Shown here: in pieces, positions 8,634 through 17,287 of the stretch
Position numbering within the stretch: the stretch's first letter is position 1
Layout: each line of letters starts with the position of its first letter
Origin: Stieleria neptunia
Lineage (GTDB): Bacteria; Planctomycetota; Planctomycetia; Pirellulales; Pirellulaceae
Length of the DNA stretch: 64,000 nucleotides
NCBI RefSeq assembly: GCF_007754155.1
Contig: NZ_CP037423.1
Span: 5,700,567 to 5,764,566 of the forward strand
Direction: 5' to 3'
Made by a program: the position numbers and the translations under genes
Notes under the pieces: generated by a model
What the model saw: only the letters and a program-made list of their open reading frames with translations
The model's database searches: none
Told to the model about the DNA's origin: nothing

Positions 8634-9653
8634 ATGATTATCACTCAATCACCAAAAATCAAACAGCTGATCAAGTTCGCTCAACGAGCGGGGCGTTCGA
8701 GTGCCCCGGTATTGCTGACCGGCGAAAGCGGTACCGGCAAAGAACTGTTTGCCGAACTGATCCATCACTCCAGTCCCAGGTCGTCCAAGGCCATGGTGAC
8801 GGTCAATTGCGCCGCGCTGCCAGAGAATCTGCTCGAAAGTGAACTCTTTGGGCATGAAAAGGGCGCTTTTTCAGGTGCCGTCGCGGCGCGGCAAGGACGG
8901 TTCGAGTTGGCCAACGACGGCACGCTGATGCTCGATGAGGTCAGCGAGATCCCGATCGCATCACAAGCGAAATTGTTACGTGTGCTGGAATCGAAGCGGT
9001 TCGAGCGTGTCGGTAATAGCACGCCGATCGACCACGATGTGCGGATCATCGCGGCGTCCAACCGAGATCTCCAACGCGAGATCGAAGACGGCAACTTTCG
9101 GTTGGATTTGTTTCACCGCATCAACGTGATTGAAATTGTGATTCCGCCTCTGCGTGATCGCATCGGTGATATTCCGCCCCTGGCGATGCACTTCATCGGG
9201 CAGTTTAAAAACGAAGGCGACGTGGAAATCGAAGGCCTGAATTCGGCTGCGATGAAAGCGCTGGCTCGTCACGATTGGCCGGGGAATGTCCGCGAGCTAC
9301 GCAACGTGATTCACCGGGCTTGCGTGTTGTCGGACAGTCCTCGGATCAGTGTCGAGCATCTGGGGCTGCCCGAGAGTGCCGACTCCGCTGAGCAGCGAAA
9401 CGGCGGCGGTGTTCCAGACGGTGCTCAAGTTCCAGACGGTGTTCAAGACGGATCTGAACCGCACGAACCGTTGCCGGAGCGTTGGTTGCACACGCATTTG
9501 GAAGACGTCGAACGACAGATCATTACCGCCGCCATCGATCGGTTCGGCAATCGGCGGTTGGTCGCGGAAAAACTGGGGGTCTCGCCGCGGACGTTGACCA
9601 ATAAAATCAAGCGATATCGCGAGAGTTCGGGCGACGATCGCAAGGCCGCCTGA
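8634..9653 (+). CDS. Sigma-54-dependent activator without receiver domain
   Basis: 339 residues: the AAA+ sigma-54 interaction domain begins at the very N-terminus, with Walker A GESGTGKE at 30-37, the L1 loop as GAFSGA at 77-82 (consensus GAFTGA), Walker B GTLMLDE near 94-100 and the sensor RNRD-type region after it. A short linker with a PDG repeat (about 259-272) leads to a C-terminal Fis-type helix-turn-helix (NRRLVAEKLGVSPRTLTNKI). There is no phosphoacceptor domain, so control must come from another protein, as in FlgR/FlrA-type flagellar circuits. It is followed by a strong sigma-54 promoter and the hook genes, its likely targets. Confidence 0.9.
   Translation: MIITQSPKIKQLIKFAQRAGRSSAPVLLTGESGTGKELFAELIHHSSPRSSKAMVTVNCAALPENLLESELFGHEKGAFSGAVAARQGRFELANDGTLMLDEVSEIPIASQAKLLRVLESKRFERVGNSTPIDHDVRIIAASNRDLQREIEDGNFRLDLFHRINVIEIVIPPLRDRIGDIPPLAMHFIGQFKNEGDVEIEGLNSAAMKALARHDWPGNVRELRNVIHRACVLSDSPRISVEHLGLPESADSAEQRNGGGVPDGAQVPDGVQDGSEPHEPLPERWLHTHLEDVERQIITAAIDRFGNRRLVAEKLGVSPRTLTNKIKRYRESSGDDRKAA
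9411..9450 (+). repeat. 18-bp direct repeat inside the activator linker
   Basis: GTTCCAGACGGTG is followed by CTCAA and then repeated with TTCAA, giving VPDGAQVPDGVQ in the linker between AAA+ and DNA-binding domains. The length is a multiple of three, so it is neutral to the frame. Confidence 0.8.
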
Positions 9654-9781
9654 GGAAACAATTGCCTCCGGCGCTGCAGGATTTGCCGTGCCGGCGACTT
9701 GAGAGATTTTTAGAAATGACGGTTGATCATTCTGCGTAAATGACCCGTCGATAAGTAAGCCATTTTGAGCCTCTGACGAGT

Positions 9782-9798
9782 TTGGCACAGCGTTTGCC
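9782..9798 (+). promoter_or_regulatory. Sigma-54 (-24/-12) promoter of fliK-flgD-flgE
   Basis: TGGCACAGCGTTTGC matches the consensus TGGCAC-N5-TTGC at every defined base. The GG (9784-9785) and GC (9796-9797) are exactly 10 bases apart, predicting transcription near 9809 and a leader of about 40 bases before the fliK ATG at 9848. It lies 130 bp after the gene for a sigma-54 activator. Confidence 0.92.
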
Positions 9799-9847
9799 AA
9801 GTGTTCCGCCGACGTGTCTGCGGACTGAAACTCACTTCGAGGAAAAA

Positions 9848-11794
9848 ATGGCAAACCTCTTTTTCGATTTCCCTTGCACGGCGTCTTGCTCCGACACGGC
9901 GTCTACTCAATCGAAGGGCAAGTCGGCGGGTGCAGCCGAGGCGTCTGAGTCGTTCGAGTCGGTCGCAAAGAAGCTGCTGGCAATCGATGACCTGGACGCA
10001 CAAGTGGAGGCGTCTGCGGTTGCAGCGGGGAACGCTGCGGCTGCGTCCACCACCGAGCTTGTCGTGACCCAGGCAGCGGACGGTGATGGGGAGTCTTCAA
10101 CGTGGCAAGACGCCGAGTGGGCACCGGCGAGCCTGGCAATCGACACGAGATCGCAGGTTTCGGCGGACGTGGCAGGCGACGCCAGCTCCCAAAGCGATGC
10201 GATGGCCATTCCAGTGGACCCATTGCTGTCGCAGCAATGGGGAAAGGACGACGGAGTGTCGCCGGTCGTGCGTGACGACGCAACACTCGCCCACATCGAT
10301 TCCGTCTCCTCGGCCGATGCGAATGCTGAGCTTGAGACGCCGGCCGATGGAGTGCCCGTCAATGAAGCGGAATCTCCGGACGATGCGGTCTCATCCGATG
10401 TCGAGCTCCCGTCGGTTGATCAGGACGACACAACCGTCTCCGATTCGGCTGGCAATGCTGAAGTCGTGGCCGTGGCGGCGGGCATACCGTTGGACGCCGG
10501 CGGAAACGCGGGGCCGAATCAGCCGGCTGAGCAATCTCGGACACCGGATGATTTCGTTTCGGCCAACACAGACAGTGAGAGCGCCGAAACAGGGGCCAGG
10601 CCGCTGACGGGTGATCGGGTTGAGGAGGAACCGGTGCAGGCCGCCGACGGCGAGTTGCCGGAAAAAGGCTTGGAGTCAGTTCGCGCGGAGTCGGGCGGGT
10701 TGGCCGATGTTGCGGTTCCGATCAGCGGGGCTTCCGAGGGCTCATGGCCGCAAACCGTCGCAGTTGAAGATTCGGTGGATGCCGGAGGGCTTTCCCAATC
10801 AAGCGGCTCACTTGCCGGCGCGGCTTCGACGGAACAGGTTGTCGCGCCAAGCGAGGCCATCCACTCAGGTTCGGATGTGGCCGATCGTTTCGACAACGAA
10901 ATCGCATCGGACGAACGGGGCGGGGCAACCGATGCCGACTCGGCGGTCGACGATGCGGTCACGGCAGATCTCGCCGGACAAGACACACCACAACCGCTGG
11001 CGCCGGGGTCGGTATCCGATTCGGCAGTTGGGGCGGTCGATGAAAACGCTGCCGTCTCGGGGGCGATCCAACCGGTTGCGAAAGAGTCGGTCGCAGATTT
11101 AGAGTCACCGGATGTGGAAGAGTCGGGCGATCTGTCGGTCGACCCGGAAGCCCTCGAGCCCGCGCCGTCCGATTCTGGCGGTCAGCCGGAGCTTGGCGGC
11201 CAGCAATCACGGCGCGATGATTCGTTTGACGCGTCTATTTCGGGCGATCCGAACGATGTGGTCCCGGAGGCGAACGAACAGCCCACGATCCTGCCGATCG
11301 ATGCTTCATTCGATGCGGCGTCCGATGTGAGTGCCGACCAGGAGATCCTGGAGACGCTTTCGTTGGAAGAGTTCATCGCGCAGTCTCCGGCATCGCCGGA
11401 AGCCGTCAAAAAGACGGCCGAAGTGATCAAGGATGCGATGCAAGCGAGTCTGCAGCTTGAAGGCCAGACCGTCCGCGTCGAGATTCATCCGGCTGAACTG
11501 GGAACACTGAAGATTCAGGTCACCCAGTCCGATCAATCGATCGAAACACAAATCATCGCAACCGAGTTTGTGACCAGCGAGTTATTGGCCGGTCACCGCG
11601 ACCAATTGATGGAGGCCCTATCCGACCTCGGGTTTGATTCATCCGAGGTCAACATTTCATTCGAAGATCAATCGTCGACAGAATCGGAGGGTCGGCAACC
11701 GCCCGCCGAGCATCGCTACCAATCAAAATCAGAAACGCAGTCCCAGGTGAGCCGAGCATCGGTATCCGGTGGCGGCATCAACATCGTGGCATAA
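9848..11794 (+). CDS. fliK: FliK-like hook-length control protein
   Basis: 648 residues. The first ~500 are an acidic Ala/Asp/Ser/Glu-rich, probably disordered stretch, suiting a molecular ruler. The C-terminal ~130 residues hold the FliK substrate-switch domain: VRVEIHPAELGTLKIQV, then LLAGHRDQLMEALSDLGFD. In flagellar assembly this part switches the export gate from hook to filament substrates. ATG at 9848 follows GAGGAAAA, a strong ribosome site; an upstream in-frame TTG falls inside the promoter and is rejected. flgD follows 10 bp later. Confidence 0.92.
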   Translation: MANLFFDFPCTASCSDTASTQSKGKSAGAAEASESFESVAKKLLAIDDLDAQVEASAVAAGNAAAASTTELVVTQAADGDGESSTWQDAEWAPASLAIDTRSQVSADVAGDASSQSDAMAIPVDPLLSQQWGKDDGVSPVVRDDATLAHIDSVSSADANAELETPADGVPVNEAESPDDAVSSDVELPSVDQDDTTVSDSAGNAEVVAVAAGIPLDAGGNAGPNQPAEQSRTPDDFVSANTDSESAETGARPLTGDRVEEEPVQAADGELPEKGLESVRAESGGLADVAVPISGASEGSWPQTVAVEDSVDAGGLSQSSGSLAGAASTEQVVAPSEAIHSGSDVADRFDNEIASDERGGATDADSAVDDAVTADLAGQDTPQPLAPGSVSDSAVGAVDENAAVSGAIQPVAKESVADLESPDVEESGDLSVDPEALEPAPSDSGGQPELGGQQSRRDDSFDASISGDPNDVVPEANEQPTILPIDASFDAASDVSADQEILETLSLEEFIAQSPASPEAVKKTAEVIKDAMQASLQLEGQTVRVEIHPAELGTLKIQVTQSDQSIETQIIATEFVTSELLAGHRDQLMEALSDLGFDSSEVNISFEDQSSTESEGRQPPAEHRYQSKSETQSQVSRASVSGGGINIVA

Positions 11795-11804
11795 GGAGAG
11801 ACAG

Positions 11805-12170
11805 ATGGAAGGAATCAACTCGCAAACCGCTTCAATCGACTACTTTCAGTTATTGACCGTTCAGCTACAGCACCAGGATCCGGTGGACCCGGTGGACCAG
11901 GAAGGGTTGATCAATGACTTGACACAGTTTTCTATCCTGGAAGGGATCGAAAACCTGAATGCATCGTTCAATCAGTACATGCAGCTGCAGGAACTGACGC
12001 AGGGCGTCAACTTGATCGGCAAGTCGGTCGACTACCTCGATGAAGCATCGGGTTCGATCAAGTCTGGAGTCGCGACCGACGTCTTCAATATCGATGACTC
12101 CATTCAGGTGCTCGTCGATGGTCAAACCGTCTCCCTCGATCAAATCGCACGGGTGGCCGAGGCCGCTTAG
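11805..12170 (+). CDS. flgD: FlgD, hook-capping/scaffold protein (short form)
   Basis: 121 residues. The N-terminal FlgD core is clear: YFQLLTVQLQHQDPVDPVDQ followed by LTQFSILEGIENLNA. FlgD caps the growing hook and guides FlgE polymerisation. Enteric FlgD is ~230 residues; here only the conserved N-terminal domain plus a short strand-rich tail is present, and the Ig-like/tudor part is essentially missing. ATG at 11805 follows AAGGAGAG. It sits between fliK and flgE, the usual order, separated from flgE by 152 bp that contain a palindromic repeat. Confidence 0.92.
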   Translation: MEGINSQTASIDYFQLLTVQLQHQDPVDPVDQEGLINDLTQFSILEGIENLNASFNQYMQLQELTQGVNLIGKSVDYLDEASGSIKSGVATDVFNIDDSIQVLVDGQTVSLDQIARVAEAA

Positions 12171-12187
12171 CAACCAACGGAAAACGG

Positions 12188-12244
12188 GTGGGATAGGCTT
12201 TCAGCCTGTCGATGTCGCAATGACAGGCTGGAAGCCTATCCCAC
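12188..12244. repeat. Family A REP-like inverted pair
   Basis: Two inverted 23-base units. Each begins GTGG and contains a 5-bp hairpin (AGGCT..AGCCT type; here AGGCT-TTC-AGCCT on the left and AGGCT-TCC-AGCCT read from the right). It lies between flgD and flgE, so it may affect operon mRNA stability or termination. Confidence 0.85.
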
Positions 12245-12322
12245 TCGCAGGATCCAACACCTCTTTCTCATTCTCTTTCATTCCATTTCCAACCAACCAT
12301 CTACCATTTCTAGGGGCAACTT

Positions 12323-13966
12323 ATGTCTAGATCTTTGATGACCGGCATCACCGGACTCCGCACCCACCAACAAAAACTTGACGTCGTCGCCAACAACCTG
12401 GCCAACATGAACACCGTGGGATTCAAGTCCCAGTCGGCTGTGTTCAGTGACTTGATGTACAACGTCGCTCGGGGTGCGTCGGCGGCCACCGAGGACAGCG
12501 GCGGGATCAACCCGCAAGCGATCGGAACGGGGGTCCAGACGGCGCAGATCACGCGAAGCTTCACTCAGGGGACCTTGGAATCGACATCACAGATTTTTGA
12601 CTTCGCGATCCAGGGCGAAGGCTTCTTTACGCTGGGCGGTCAGGCCAATGACAATGTGTACTCGCGCGCCGGGGCATTCTCGCTGGACTCCAACGGCCGT
12701 CTGGTCGACCCGGCGACCGGGTTTTTGGTGCAGCGTATGGGGGACGTCGGCGAAGGTGCCGACGGCGGTGTCGCGTTCCAGGATATCGGCGAGAGTTACA
12801 TCAACGTCCCGATCGGGGCGCCGATCGCTGGTGAAGCAAGCAGCATGGTCAACTTTACCGGCAACCTGCCGTCGAGTTCTTCGCCACCGGTGGCAGAGGT
12901 GTTGCAGTCCTTCACGGGATTTTCGACCGCTGGCGGTGTGGCCGACGGAACAACGTTGCTGAATGATTTGACGATCAACACCGATGACTACGTCGCCGGT
13001 GACGTCATTGAGATTTCTGGAACCAACCCCGACGGTACGCCGTTCGCCGTGAACATGAACGCGGAAACCGCGACGCTGCAAGATCTGGTCGACTCGCTCA
13101 ACGGTGCACTGACCGGCGCGACGGCTGCTTTGGCCGCCGATGGGACGCTGTCAGTCACTGCGGATACGACCGGCGAGGGCTATCTCAGCCTGTTGCTCCG
13201 CGATGCGTCCGGCAACGTGGGCGGATCAAGCTTCTCCGCCAACTCGATGTTCCTCAGCACCCAGGGTAGCAACGGCGACACGTTCGAGTTGTCGATGGAA
13301 GTGTTTGACGTGCGAGGCGAAAGCCACCGGATCAATTTTGACTTCTTGAAAGAGACTGCCAATACCTGGTCGGTGACCGCCGACATCCGCGCCGAATCCG
13401 GCGTGTTGATCGATAATTCGGTGTTGAATCTGACGTTCAACGAAGACGGCAGCTATGGGCTGGCGGGGTTGACCGGAGCGGGGGACGCGAACATCGAAAT
13501 TCAATTCAACGGGATCACCGCACCACAAGAAATCGCGCTCGACTTCTCCGGGCTGAGCCATCTTGCGACGGATTTCTCGATCACGCAGATGCAAGACGGG
13601 ATCCCGCCGGGATCGTTGACTTCCGTCGCGGTTTCCACGACCGGTGAGTTGACGGGATTGGCGTCCAATGGACGGGCGATTCCGCTTGCCCAACTTGCGA
13701 TCGCCACGTTCAGCAATCCCAACGCACTCGACGCCGTGGGTAGCAACTATTTCAAGCAATCCATGAGCAGCGGAGAAGCATCGCTGGGAACCGGGATGTC
13801 CGGCAACCGGGGGCAGATCATGGGGGGCCAGCTGGAACGATCCAATGTGGACATTGCCCAAGAATTCACGCAGTTGATCGTCGCTCAGCGAGGTTTTTCG
13901 GCCAACGCAAGGACGATCACCGTGTCGGACGAAATGTTGGAAGAGCTGACCAACATCATCCGATAA
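12323..13966 (+). CDS. flgE: Flagellar hook protein FlgE
   Basis: 547 residues. The N-terminus (SLMTGITGLRTHQQKLDVVA, then NNLANMNTVGFKSQ) is the conserved rod/hook motif shared by FlgE, FlgF and FlgG, and the C-terminus (NVDIAQEFTQLIVAQRGFSA, then NARTI) is the matching closing helix. The length and large internal domains mark it as FlgE rather than the shorter rod proteins. FlgE polymerises into the hook under the FlgD cap. ATG at 12323 is preceded by AGGGG at 10 bases. It is the last gene before a strong hairpin at 14015-14044. Confidence 0.95.
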   Translation: MSRSLMTGITGLRTHQQKLDVVANNLANMNTVGFKSQSAVFSDLMYNVARGASAATEDSGGINPQAIGTGVQTAQITRSFTQGTLESTSQIFDFAIQGEGFFTLGGQANDNVYSRAGAFSLDSNGRLVDPATGFLVQRMGDVGEGADGGVAFQDIGESYINVPIGAPIAGEASSMVNFTGNLPSSSSPPVAEVLQSFTGFSTAGGVADGTTLLNDLTINTDDYVAGDVIEISGTNPDGTPFAVNMNAETATLQDLVDSLNGALTGATAALAADGTLSVTADTTGEGYLSLLLRDASGNVGGSSFSANSMFLSTQGSNGDTFELSMEVFDVRGESHRINFDFLKETANTWSVTADIRAESGVLIDNSVLNLTFNEDGSYGLAGLTGAGDANIEIQFNGITAPQEIALDFSGLSHLATDFSITQMQDGIPPGSLTSVAVSTTGELTGLASNGRAIPLAQLAIATFSNPNALDAVGSNYFKQSMSSGEASLGTGMSGNRGQIMGGQLERSNVDIAQEFTQLIVAQRGFSANARTITVSDEMLEELTNIIR

Positions 13967-14014
13967 TCGCAGCCTAGTCAGGCAGGCGTTTGATCGAAGC
14001 CCGCGTACGTCAGC

Positions 14015-14044
14015 ACGTGACATTGCGACGCCGCAATGTCACGT
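14015..14044. terminator. Perfect 13-bp hairpin after flgE
   Basis: ACGTGACATTGCG pairs perfectly with CGCAATGTCACGT across a 4-base loop, 49 bases after the flgE stop. No T-run follows, so it is either a non-canonical terminator or an mRNA 3'-end stabiliser for the hook operon. Confidence 0.5.
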
Positions 14045-14061
14045 CCGTTGACTCTCAGGGT

Positions 14062-14142
14062 GTTAGCGGAACGGCGCGAGCCGTCCGGTCGCGTTTCAGA
14101 AATACCGTGAAAGACCGGAGGGCTCGCGCCCTGCCGCTAACA
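14062..14142. repeat. Family B REP-like inverted pair
   Basis: The left unit has tail GTTAGCGG and hairpin ACGGC-GCGA-GCCGT (14071-14084). The right unit, inverted, has the same tail and hairpin AGGGC-GCGA-GCCCT (14119-14132 on the other strand). GCGA is a GNRA-type loop. Confidence 0.88.
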
Positions 14143-14175
14143 TCGTAGCGGGACTGCGCGAGCGGGCTGTCGATG

Positions 14176-14225
14176 GTGAGCCGCTGGCCGTAAGGCCTCG
14201 GGCTGGCACCGAAATGCCCGGCCGC
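14176..14225 (+). repeat. Family C REP-like unit
   Basis: Starts GTGAGCCGC, then a hairpin GGCC-GTAA-GGCC, then TCGGGC; a degenerate inverted partner ends in CCCGGCCGC. Part of a 250-bp block of repeats filling the gap 13967-14414 between flgE and the lipoprotein gene; no gene is seen in that gap. Confidence 0.8.
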
Positions 14226-14246
14226 ATTGGACCGCCGGAAGAATAA

Positions 14247-14303
14247 GTGGGATAGGCTTCCAGCCTGTCATAGCGAAAACGACAGGCTAAAAGCCTATCC
14301 CAC
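14247..14303. repeat. Family A REP-like inverted pair
   Basis: GTGGGATAGGCTTCCAGCCT on the left and its inverted counterpart (with one change, GGCTAAAAGCC) on the right. It is adjacent to the B and C elements. Confidence 0.85.
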
Positions 14304-14414
14304 AATCAATCCCCGCCACGCATACTTCCGACGGTCCTTGCGCGGTTCACGGCTCGCCAAATCAACAGACTGAGAGCCGTGCGGATTTTTCTTGCGGACA
14401 ATCCTTTGGGCCGG

Positions 14415-14633
14415 CTACATGATGCCGCCGTGTGTCCGAATCGGGGTCAGGTGACTGGGCGAATCAAGGAACCAGAATCGTTCCCACTCGTCGATCACCG
14501 ACCGCATGTCTTCAGAGGTGTACAGCAATTGCTGGACACGGCGTTCGGGACGCGGCGAATAGATCGGAAGAAAGCATCCGACGGAGCTGCTGACACAGAC
14601 GGCCAGCATGGTGAGTTGGAACAAGCGACGCAT
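14415..14633 (-). CDS. Small lipoprotein of unknown function
   Basis: 72 residues. A short signal peptide ends in a lipobox (VSSSVGC, Cys20), so it should be lipid-anchored. The rest (RRVQQLLYTSEDMRSVIDEW, then a Pro/His/Thr stretch ending THGGIM) looks like a compact conserved helix and tail; I have the impression this tail is recurrent in planctomycetes but cannot verify it. ATG at 14633 is preceded by GGAGGA at 7 bases, which is why it is preferred over the upstream in-frame Met. It lies 54 bp downstream of the HU-like gene on the same strand and may be co-transcribed. Confidence 0.75.
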   Translation of the reverse strand: MRRLFQLTMLAVCVSSSVGCFLPIYSPRPERRVQQLLYTSEDMRSVIDEWERFWFLDSPSHLTPIRTHGGIM

Positions 14634-14687
14634 AGGACGTTCCTCCGTGAACGTTTTCAGTTGGGCCACGACCCCTGTGACGAGCGA

Positions 14688-15086
14688 TTAATCTTCGTCC
14701 CAGCGACCGGTATTCTTGTTGGACGGCGTGGTATCGGTTGGAGAAGCCGGGGGGCTCGCGTTTGCGTCGTCGACGCCACCTGACAGTCCGTCATGGTGAA
14801 CGTCGAGTTCTGCGTCTTGAACCCTGACCTCCATGTACTTGCCAGGCTTAAAGGTGACGACGTACTTTTCCGGTACGATCACCTCATCACCTGTCCGGGG
14901 GTTACGCGCACGGCGTGCAGCCCTCGGCTTGACTTCGAAAACGCCAAAATTCCTCAGCTCGATTCGACCCTCGCGGACAAGCGTCTCGATAATCGAATCA
15001 AAGGTCTTTTGGACGATCTTCTTCGTCTGTTGTTGCGTTAGGCCTACTTCGTCAGAAATCGTTCGGACGATGTCTTTCTTGGTCAC
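14688..15086 (-). CDS. HU/IHF-family nucleoid protein with acidic tail
   Basis: 132 residues. Residues 1-90 are a full HU/IHF fold: [20 protein letters not shown], then [20 protein letters not shown] with the beta-arm Pro in [13 protein letters not shown] proteins bend DNA and organise the nucleoid. After residue 100 comes an Asp/Ser/Pro/Thr tail not found in classical HU. The start codon is GTG (15086), supported by AGGAG 6 bases upstream. The lipoprotein gene follows on the same strand. Confidence 0.93.
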   Translation of the reverse strand: MTKKDIVRTISDEVGLTQQQTKKIVQKTFDSIIETLVREGRIELRNFGVFEVKPRAARRARNPRTGDEVIVPEKYVVTFKPGKYMEVRVQDAELDVHHDGLSGGVDDANASPPASPTDTTPSNKNTGRWDED

Positions 15087-15506
15087 TCCCGACTCCTGCT
15101 GGCTCTCCGCCGACCCAAAAAACGCTTGAGGGCGAATGATGTAACCCTTTGCAAGCTTTCAACTTAAAGGCCGAAGCATAGGGATGCCGGAGTCGGTCGT
15201 CAAGCCAACGCCCCCATGTGAACGGGGGCGGATTCCTGGCAAAGCAGACCGCTCTTGGTATCAGTGTCGGCATGTCGATGCCGGATTCTTGAACCATTCC
15301 GCATAACCGGAAATATTGTTGCGACTGGAGCTGCGGAGCGGGAGCAGAACTGCAGGGCCGGGGCATCGACGGCACGCGAACCGGTCTGCCGCGGCGGAAT
15401 GTTGGGGGGAACCGTTGGCGTCGGTGAGACGCCCGCTGGCTAAGATGTCGCTTGTCGATGCCATGGACATTGATGCCGCGCAGGCTGTCGCTTGATCGAG
15501 TCAATC

Positions 15507-15557
15507 GTGAGCCGCTGGCCGTCAGGCCTCGGGCGGGCGCCGGAATGCCCGGCCGCT
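15507..15557. repeat. Family C REP-like unit
   Basis: GTGAGCCGC tail, hairpin GGCC-GTCA-GGCC, then TCGGGC and a degenerate inverted end CCGGCCGC. Confidence 0.78.
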
Positions 15558-15645
15558 GACGCGTCGCGGCTCACTCATTCGACGGGGCGTGAGCGCGTCG
15601 CGTCTTACTAAGAACCGCACAGGAAAGACGTGTCGGAGCGAGCGC

Positions 15646-15702
15646 GTGGGAGAGGCTTCCAGCCTGTCATTGCAGCGTCGACAGGCTGGAAGCCTAGCCC
15701 AC
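15646..15702. repeat. Family A REP-like inverted pair
   Basis: GTGGGAGAGGCTTCCAGCCT and its inverted partner GGCTGGAAGCCTAGCCCAC; lies 41 bp from the 3' end of the secreted-protein gene. Confidence 0.85.
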
Positions 15703-15743
15703 TTGTCTTCCCTGCGTTGCCAACACCTTCAGAGCCAAAGCCC

Positions 15744-16868
15744 CTATCGCAGGGCGCTGTAGAGGCTGCGTTTGCTGGCCTTGGGAATCGCGATCGGTGT
15801 CGGCTGGACGTCGAACGGGATCATGGCGACGTGATTCGCCGCGACGCCTTGACGACCGGGGACGCGTTTGGCGCGTGAGGCGTTCAGGGCGCTGTATTGT
15901 TGCATCAGCCGTCGGATTTCCGGCTCGTACTGAAACCCGCCGCCGGGCAATTCGCGTCCCAGGGATTCAAAGCTTCCGATGGTGACGACGGAGCGATCGC
16001 GGTCATGGTACTGGTAGGCTTCCTCGCCCTGCTTGCGAAGTTCTTTGACCATTTTGTCGGCCTGGCGGGCGAATTTCGCCATCCGCTCTTCGCTCGGCTT
16101 GAACTTGTCTTGGTTCTTGGCGCCGAGGATCGTGCCGCAGGCGTTGAAGGTTCGGACCACGACGGTGAACTTGCCATCGGCTTCCAGCAGGTTGTAGTCG
16201 GTGCCTTCGTTGAGTTGTTTGACGAATGAATCGACTTCGGGTTGTTGGAAGAACCCTTCGGGCAGGAGCGGATTTCGGGTGACGAAGGCGGCCGCCATTG
16301 GATTGCGTCCGCGGCCTTTACGCGATTTGAACAATTGCTCGCCGAATGCCTTGATCATCGACGCCGGGGATTCCGTGTTGTATTCGGCGGCCACGTCGTC
16401 GGGATCGCGGAACACATCCAGGTCGGCCGTTTTAAGTCGTTCAAGGTCGTCGTCGATACTTTCGTGATTGACCGAGTCGTATTCGCCGACCAGAACGGCA
16501 TACGCCTGGTATTGGTGGGGGTTCGCGTAGCGGGCCCGTCTGCCGGTCGCGTTGTCTTCTCCGGCGGTGCCGGTGAAATTGAAGTCTTCTTTGTAGATGA
16601 ACGCGGGCAATCGAAGCTCACTGCGGATTTCGACGGCGGTTCGTTGGGCGCGGTCTTTGGCGTCTTCGCCGACAAAGGTCGTCGCGAGCAAGAGCCAGGG
16701 GCCATCCTCTTCGGTGAGCACGAACGAGTCGGCTTCGTCGATCGGTTTGGATTTTCCGAACAGCCGCAACAGGCTCGGCGGTGCAGCCTGGGCTGGGGCA
16801 GCGGACAGCCCGGTGACAACGGCGGCGGTGCAAAATGCGGCAAACGAACGTCGGGAGGGACGCATCAT
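15744..16868 (-). CDS. Secreted protein of unknown function
   Basis: 374 residues. Tandem ATGs at 16868/16865 begin a signal peptide (RRSFAAFCTAAVVTGLSAAP, cleavage after AQA). The mature part opens with a strand-helix unit (GPWLLLATTFVGEDAKDRAQ, then VEIRSELRLPAFIYKEDFNF) that resembles the first half of a SPOR-like fold; a related unit (NACGTILGAKNQDKFKPSEE region, then VVTIGSFESLGRELPGG) occurs later. A peptidoglycan- or envelope-associated role is possible but inferred. The frame stays open upstream to 17099 through a repeat, but that part lacks a ribosome site and is not counted. Confidence 0.75.
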   Translation of the reverse strand: MMRPSRRSFAAFCTAAVVTGLSAAPAQAAPPSLLRLFGKSKPIDEADSFVLTEEDGPWLLLATTFVGEDAKDRAQRTAVEIRSELRLPAFIYKEDFNFTGTAGEDNATGRRARYANPHQYQAYAVLVGEYDSVNHESIDDDLERLKTADLDVFRDPDDVAAEYNTESPASMIKAFGEQLFKSRKGRGRNPMAAAFVTRNPLLPEGFFQQPEVDSFVKQLNEGTDYNLLEADGKFTVVVRTFNACGTILGAKNQDKFKPSEERMAKFARQADKMVKELRKQGEEAYQYHDRDRSVVTIGSFESLGRELPGGGFQYEPEIRRLMQQYSALNASRAKRVPGRQGVAANHVAMIPFDVQPTPIAIPKASKRSLYSALR

Positions 16869-17000
16869 CGGTTGGTTTCCCTGGATATCGAGTCGATAGA
16901 TCGTCAACTCGTCCCTAGGTATCAAATCCGATGTCGGGGGCGAAAGAGAGTTTTGCGGGGGATGGCACGACGCGCCGCTCGCTGACCGGGCTGTCGATTT

Positions 17001-17070
17001 CGTGAGCCGCGACGCGTAAGCGGCCGGGCATTCTGGCGCCCGCCCGAGGCCGTACGGCCAGCGGCTCACC
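17001..17070. repeat. Family C REP-like inverted pair
   Basis: The left unit GTGAGCCGC carries hairpin CGC-GTAA-GCG; the right unit, inverted, carries GGCC-GTAC-GGCC. The same tail on both ends and a different but still self-pairing stem make this the clearest family C pair. Confidence 0.85.
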
Positions 17071-17140
17071 ATTGACTCAGCAGATCCCGAATAGATCAAC
17101 AGGCCGTGACGCTTCCCGCTGTGCCTGTGTTTGACGAGGT

Positions 17141-17219
17141 GTTAGCGGAACGGCGCGAGCCGTCCGGTCGCGTTTCAAAAACACCGTGAAAGACCGGAGG
17201 GCTCGCGCCCTACCGCTAA
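17141..17219. repeat. Family B REP-like inverted pair
   Basis: Nearly identical to the copy at 14062-14142: hairpins at 17150-17163 (ACGGC stem) and 17198-17211 (AGGGC stem) with GTTAGCGG tails outward. The gap 16869-17287 holds only repeats. Confidence 0.87.
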
Positions 17220-17287
17220 AAATATATCACGGCGCGTCCCGCCGGGATGTGAACCCATGGTTCCGCACGAGGCGTGCCCGGCGGTGG

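Larger units (their letters stand above)
15087..15743. other. Intergenic block rich in palindromic repeats
   Basis: About 650 bp between the HU gene and the secreted protein gene. It holds a family C element (15507-15557) and a family A pair (15646-15702). The rest has open frames on both strands with no start signals or motifs, so I see no gene. Confidence 0.6.
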
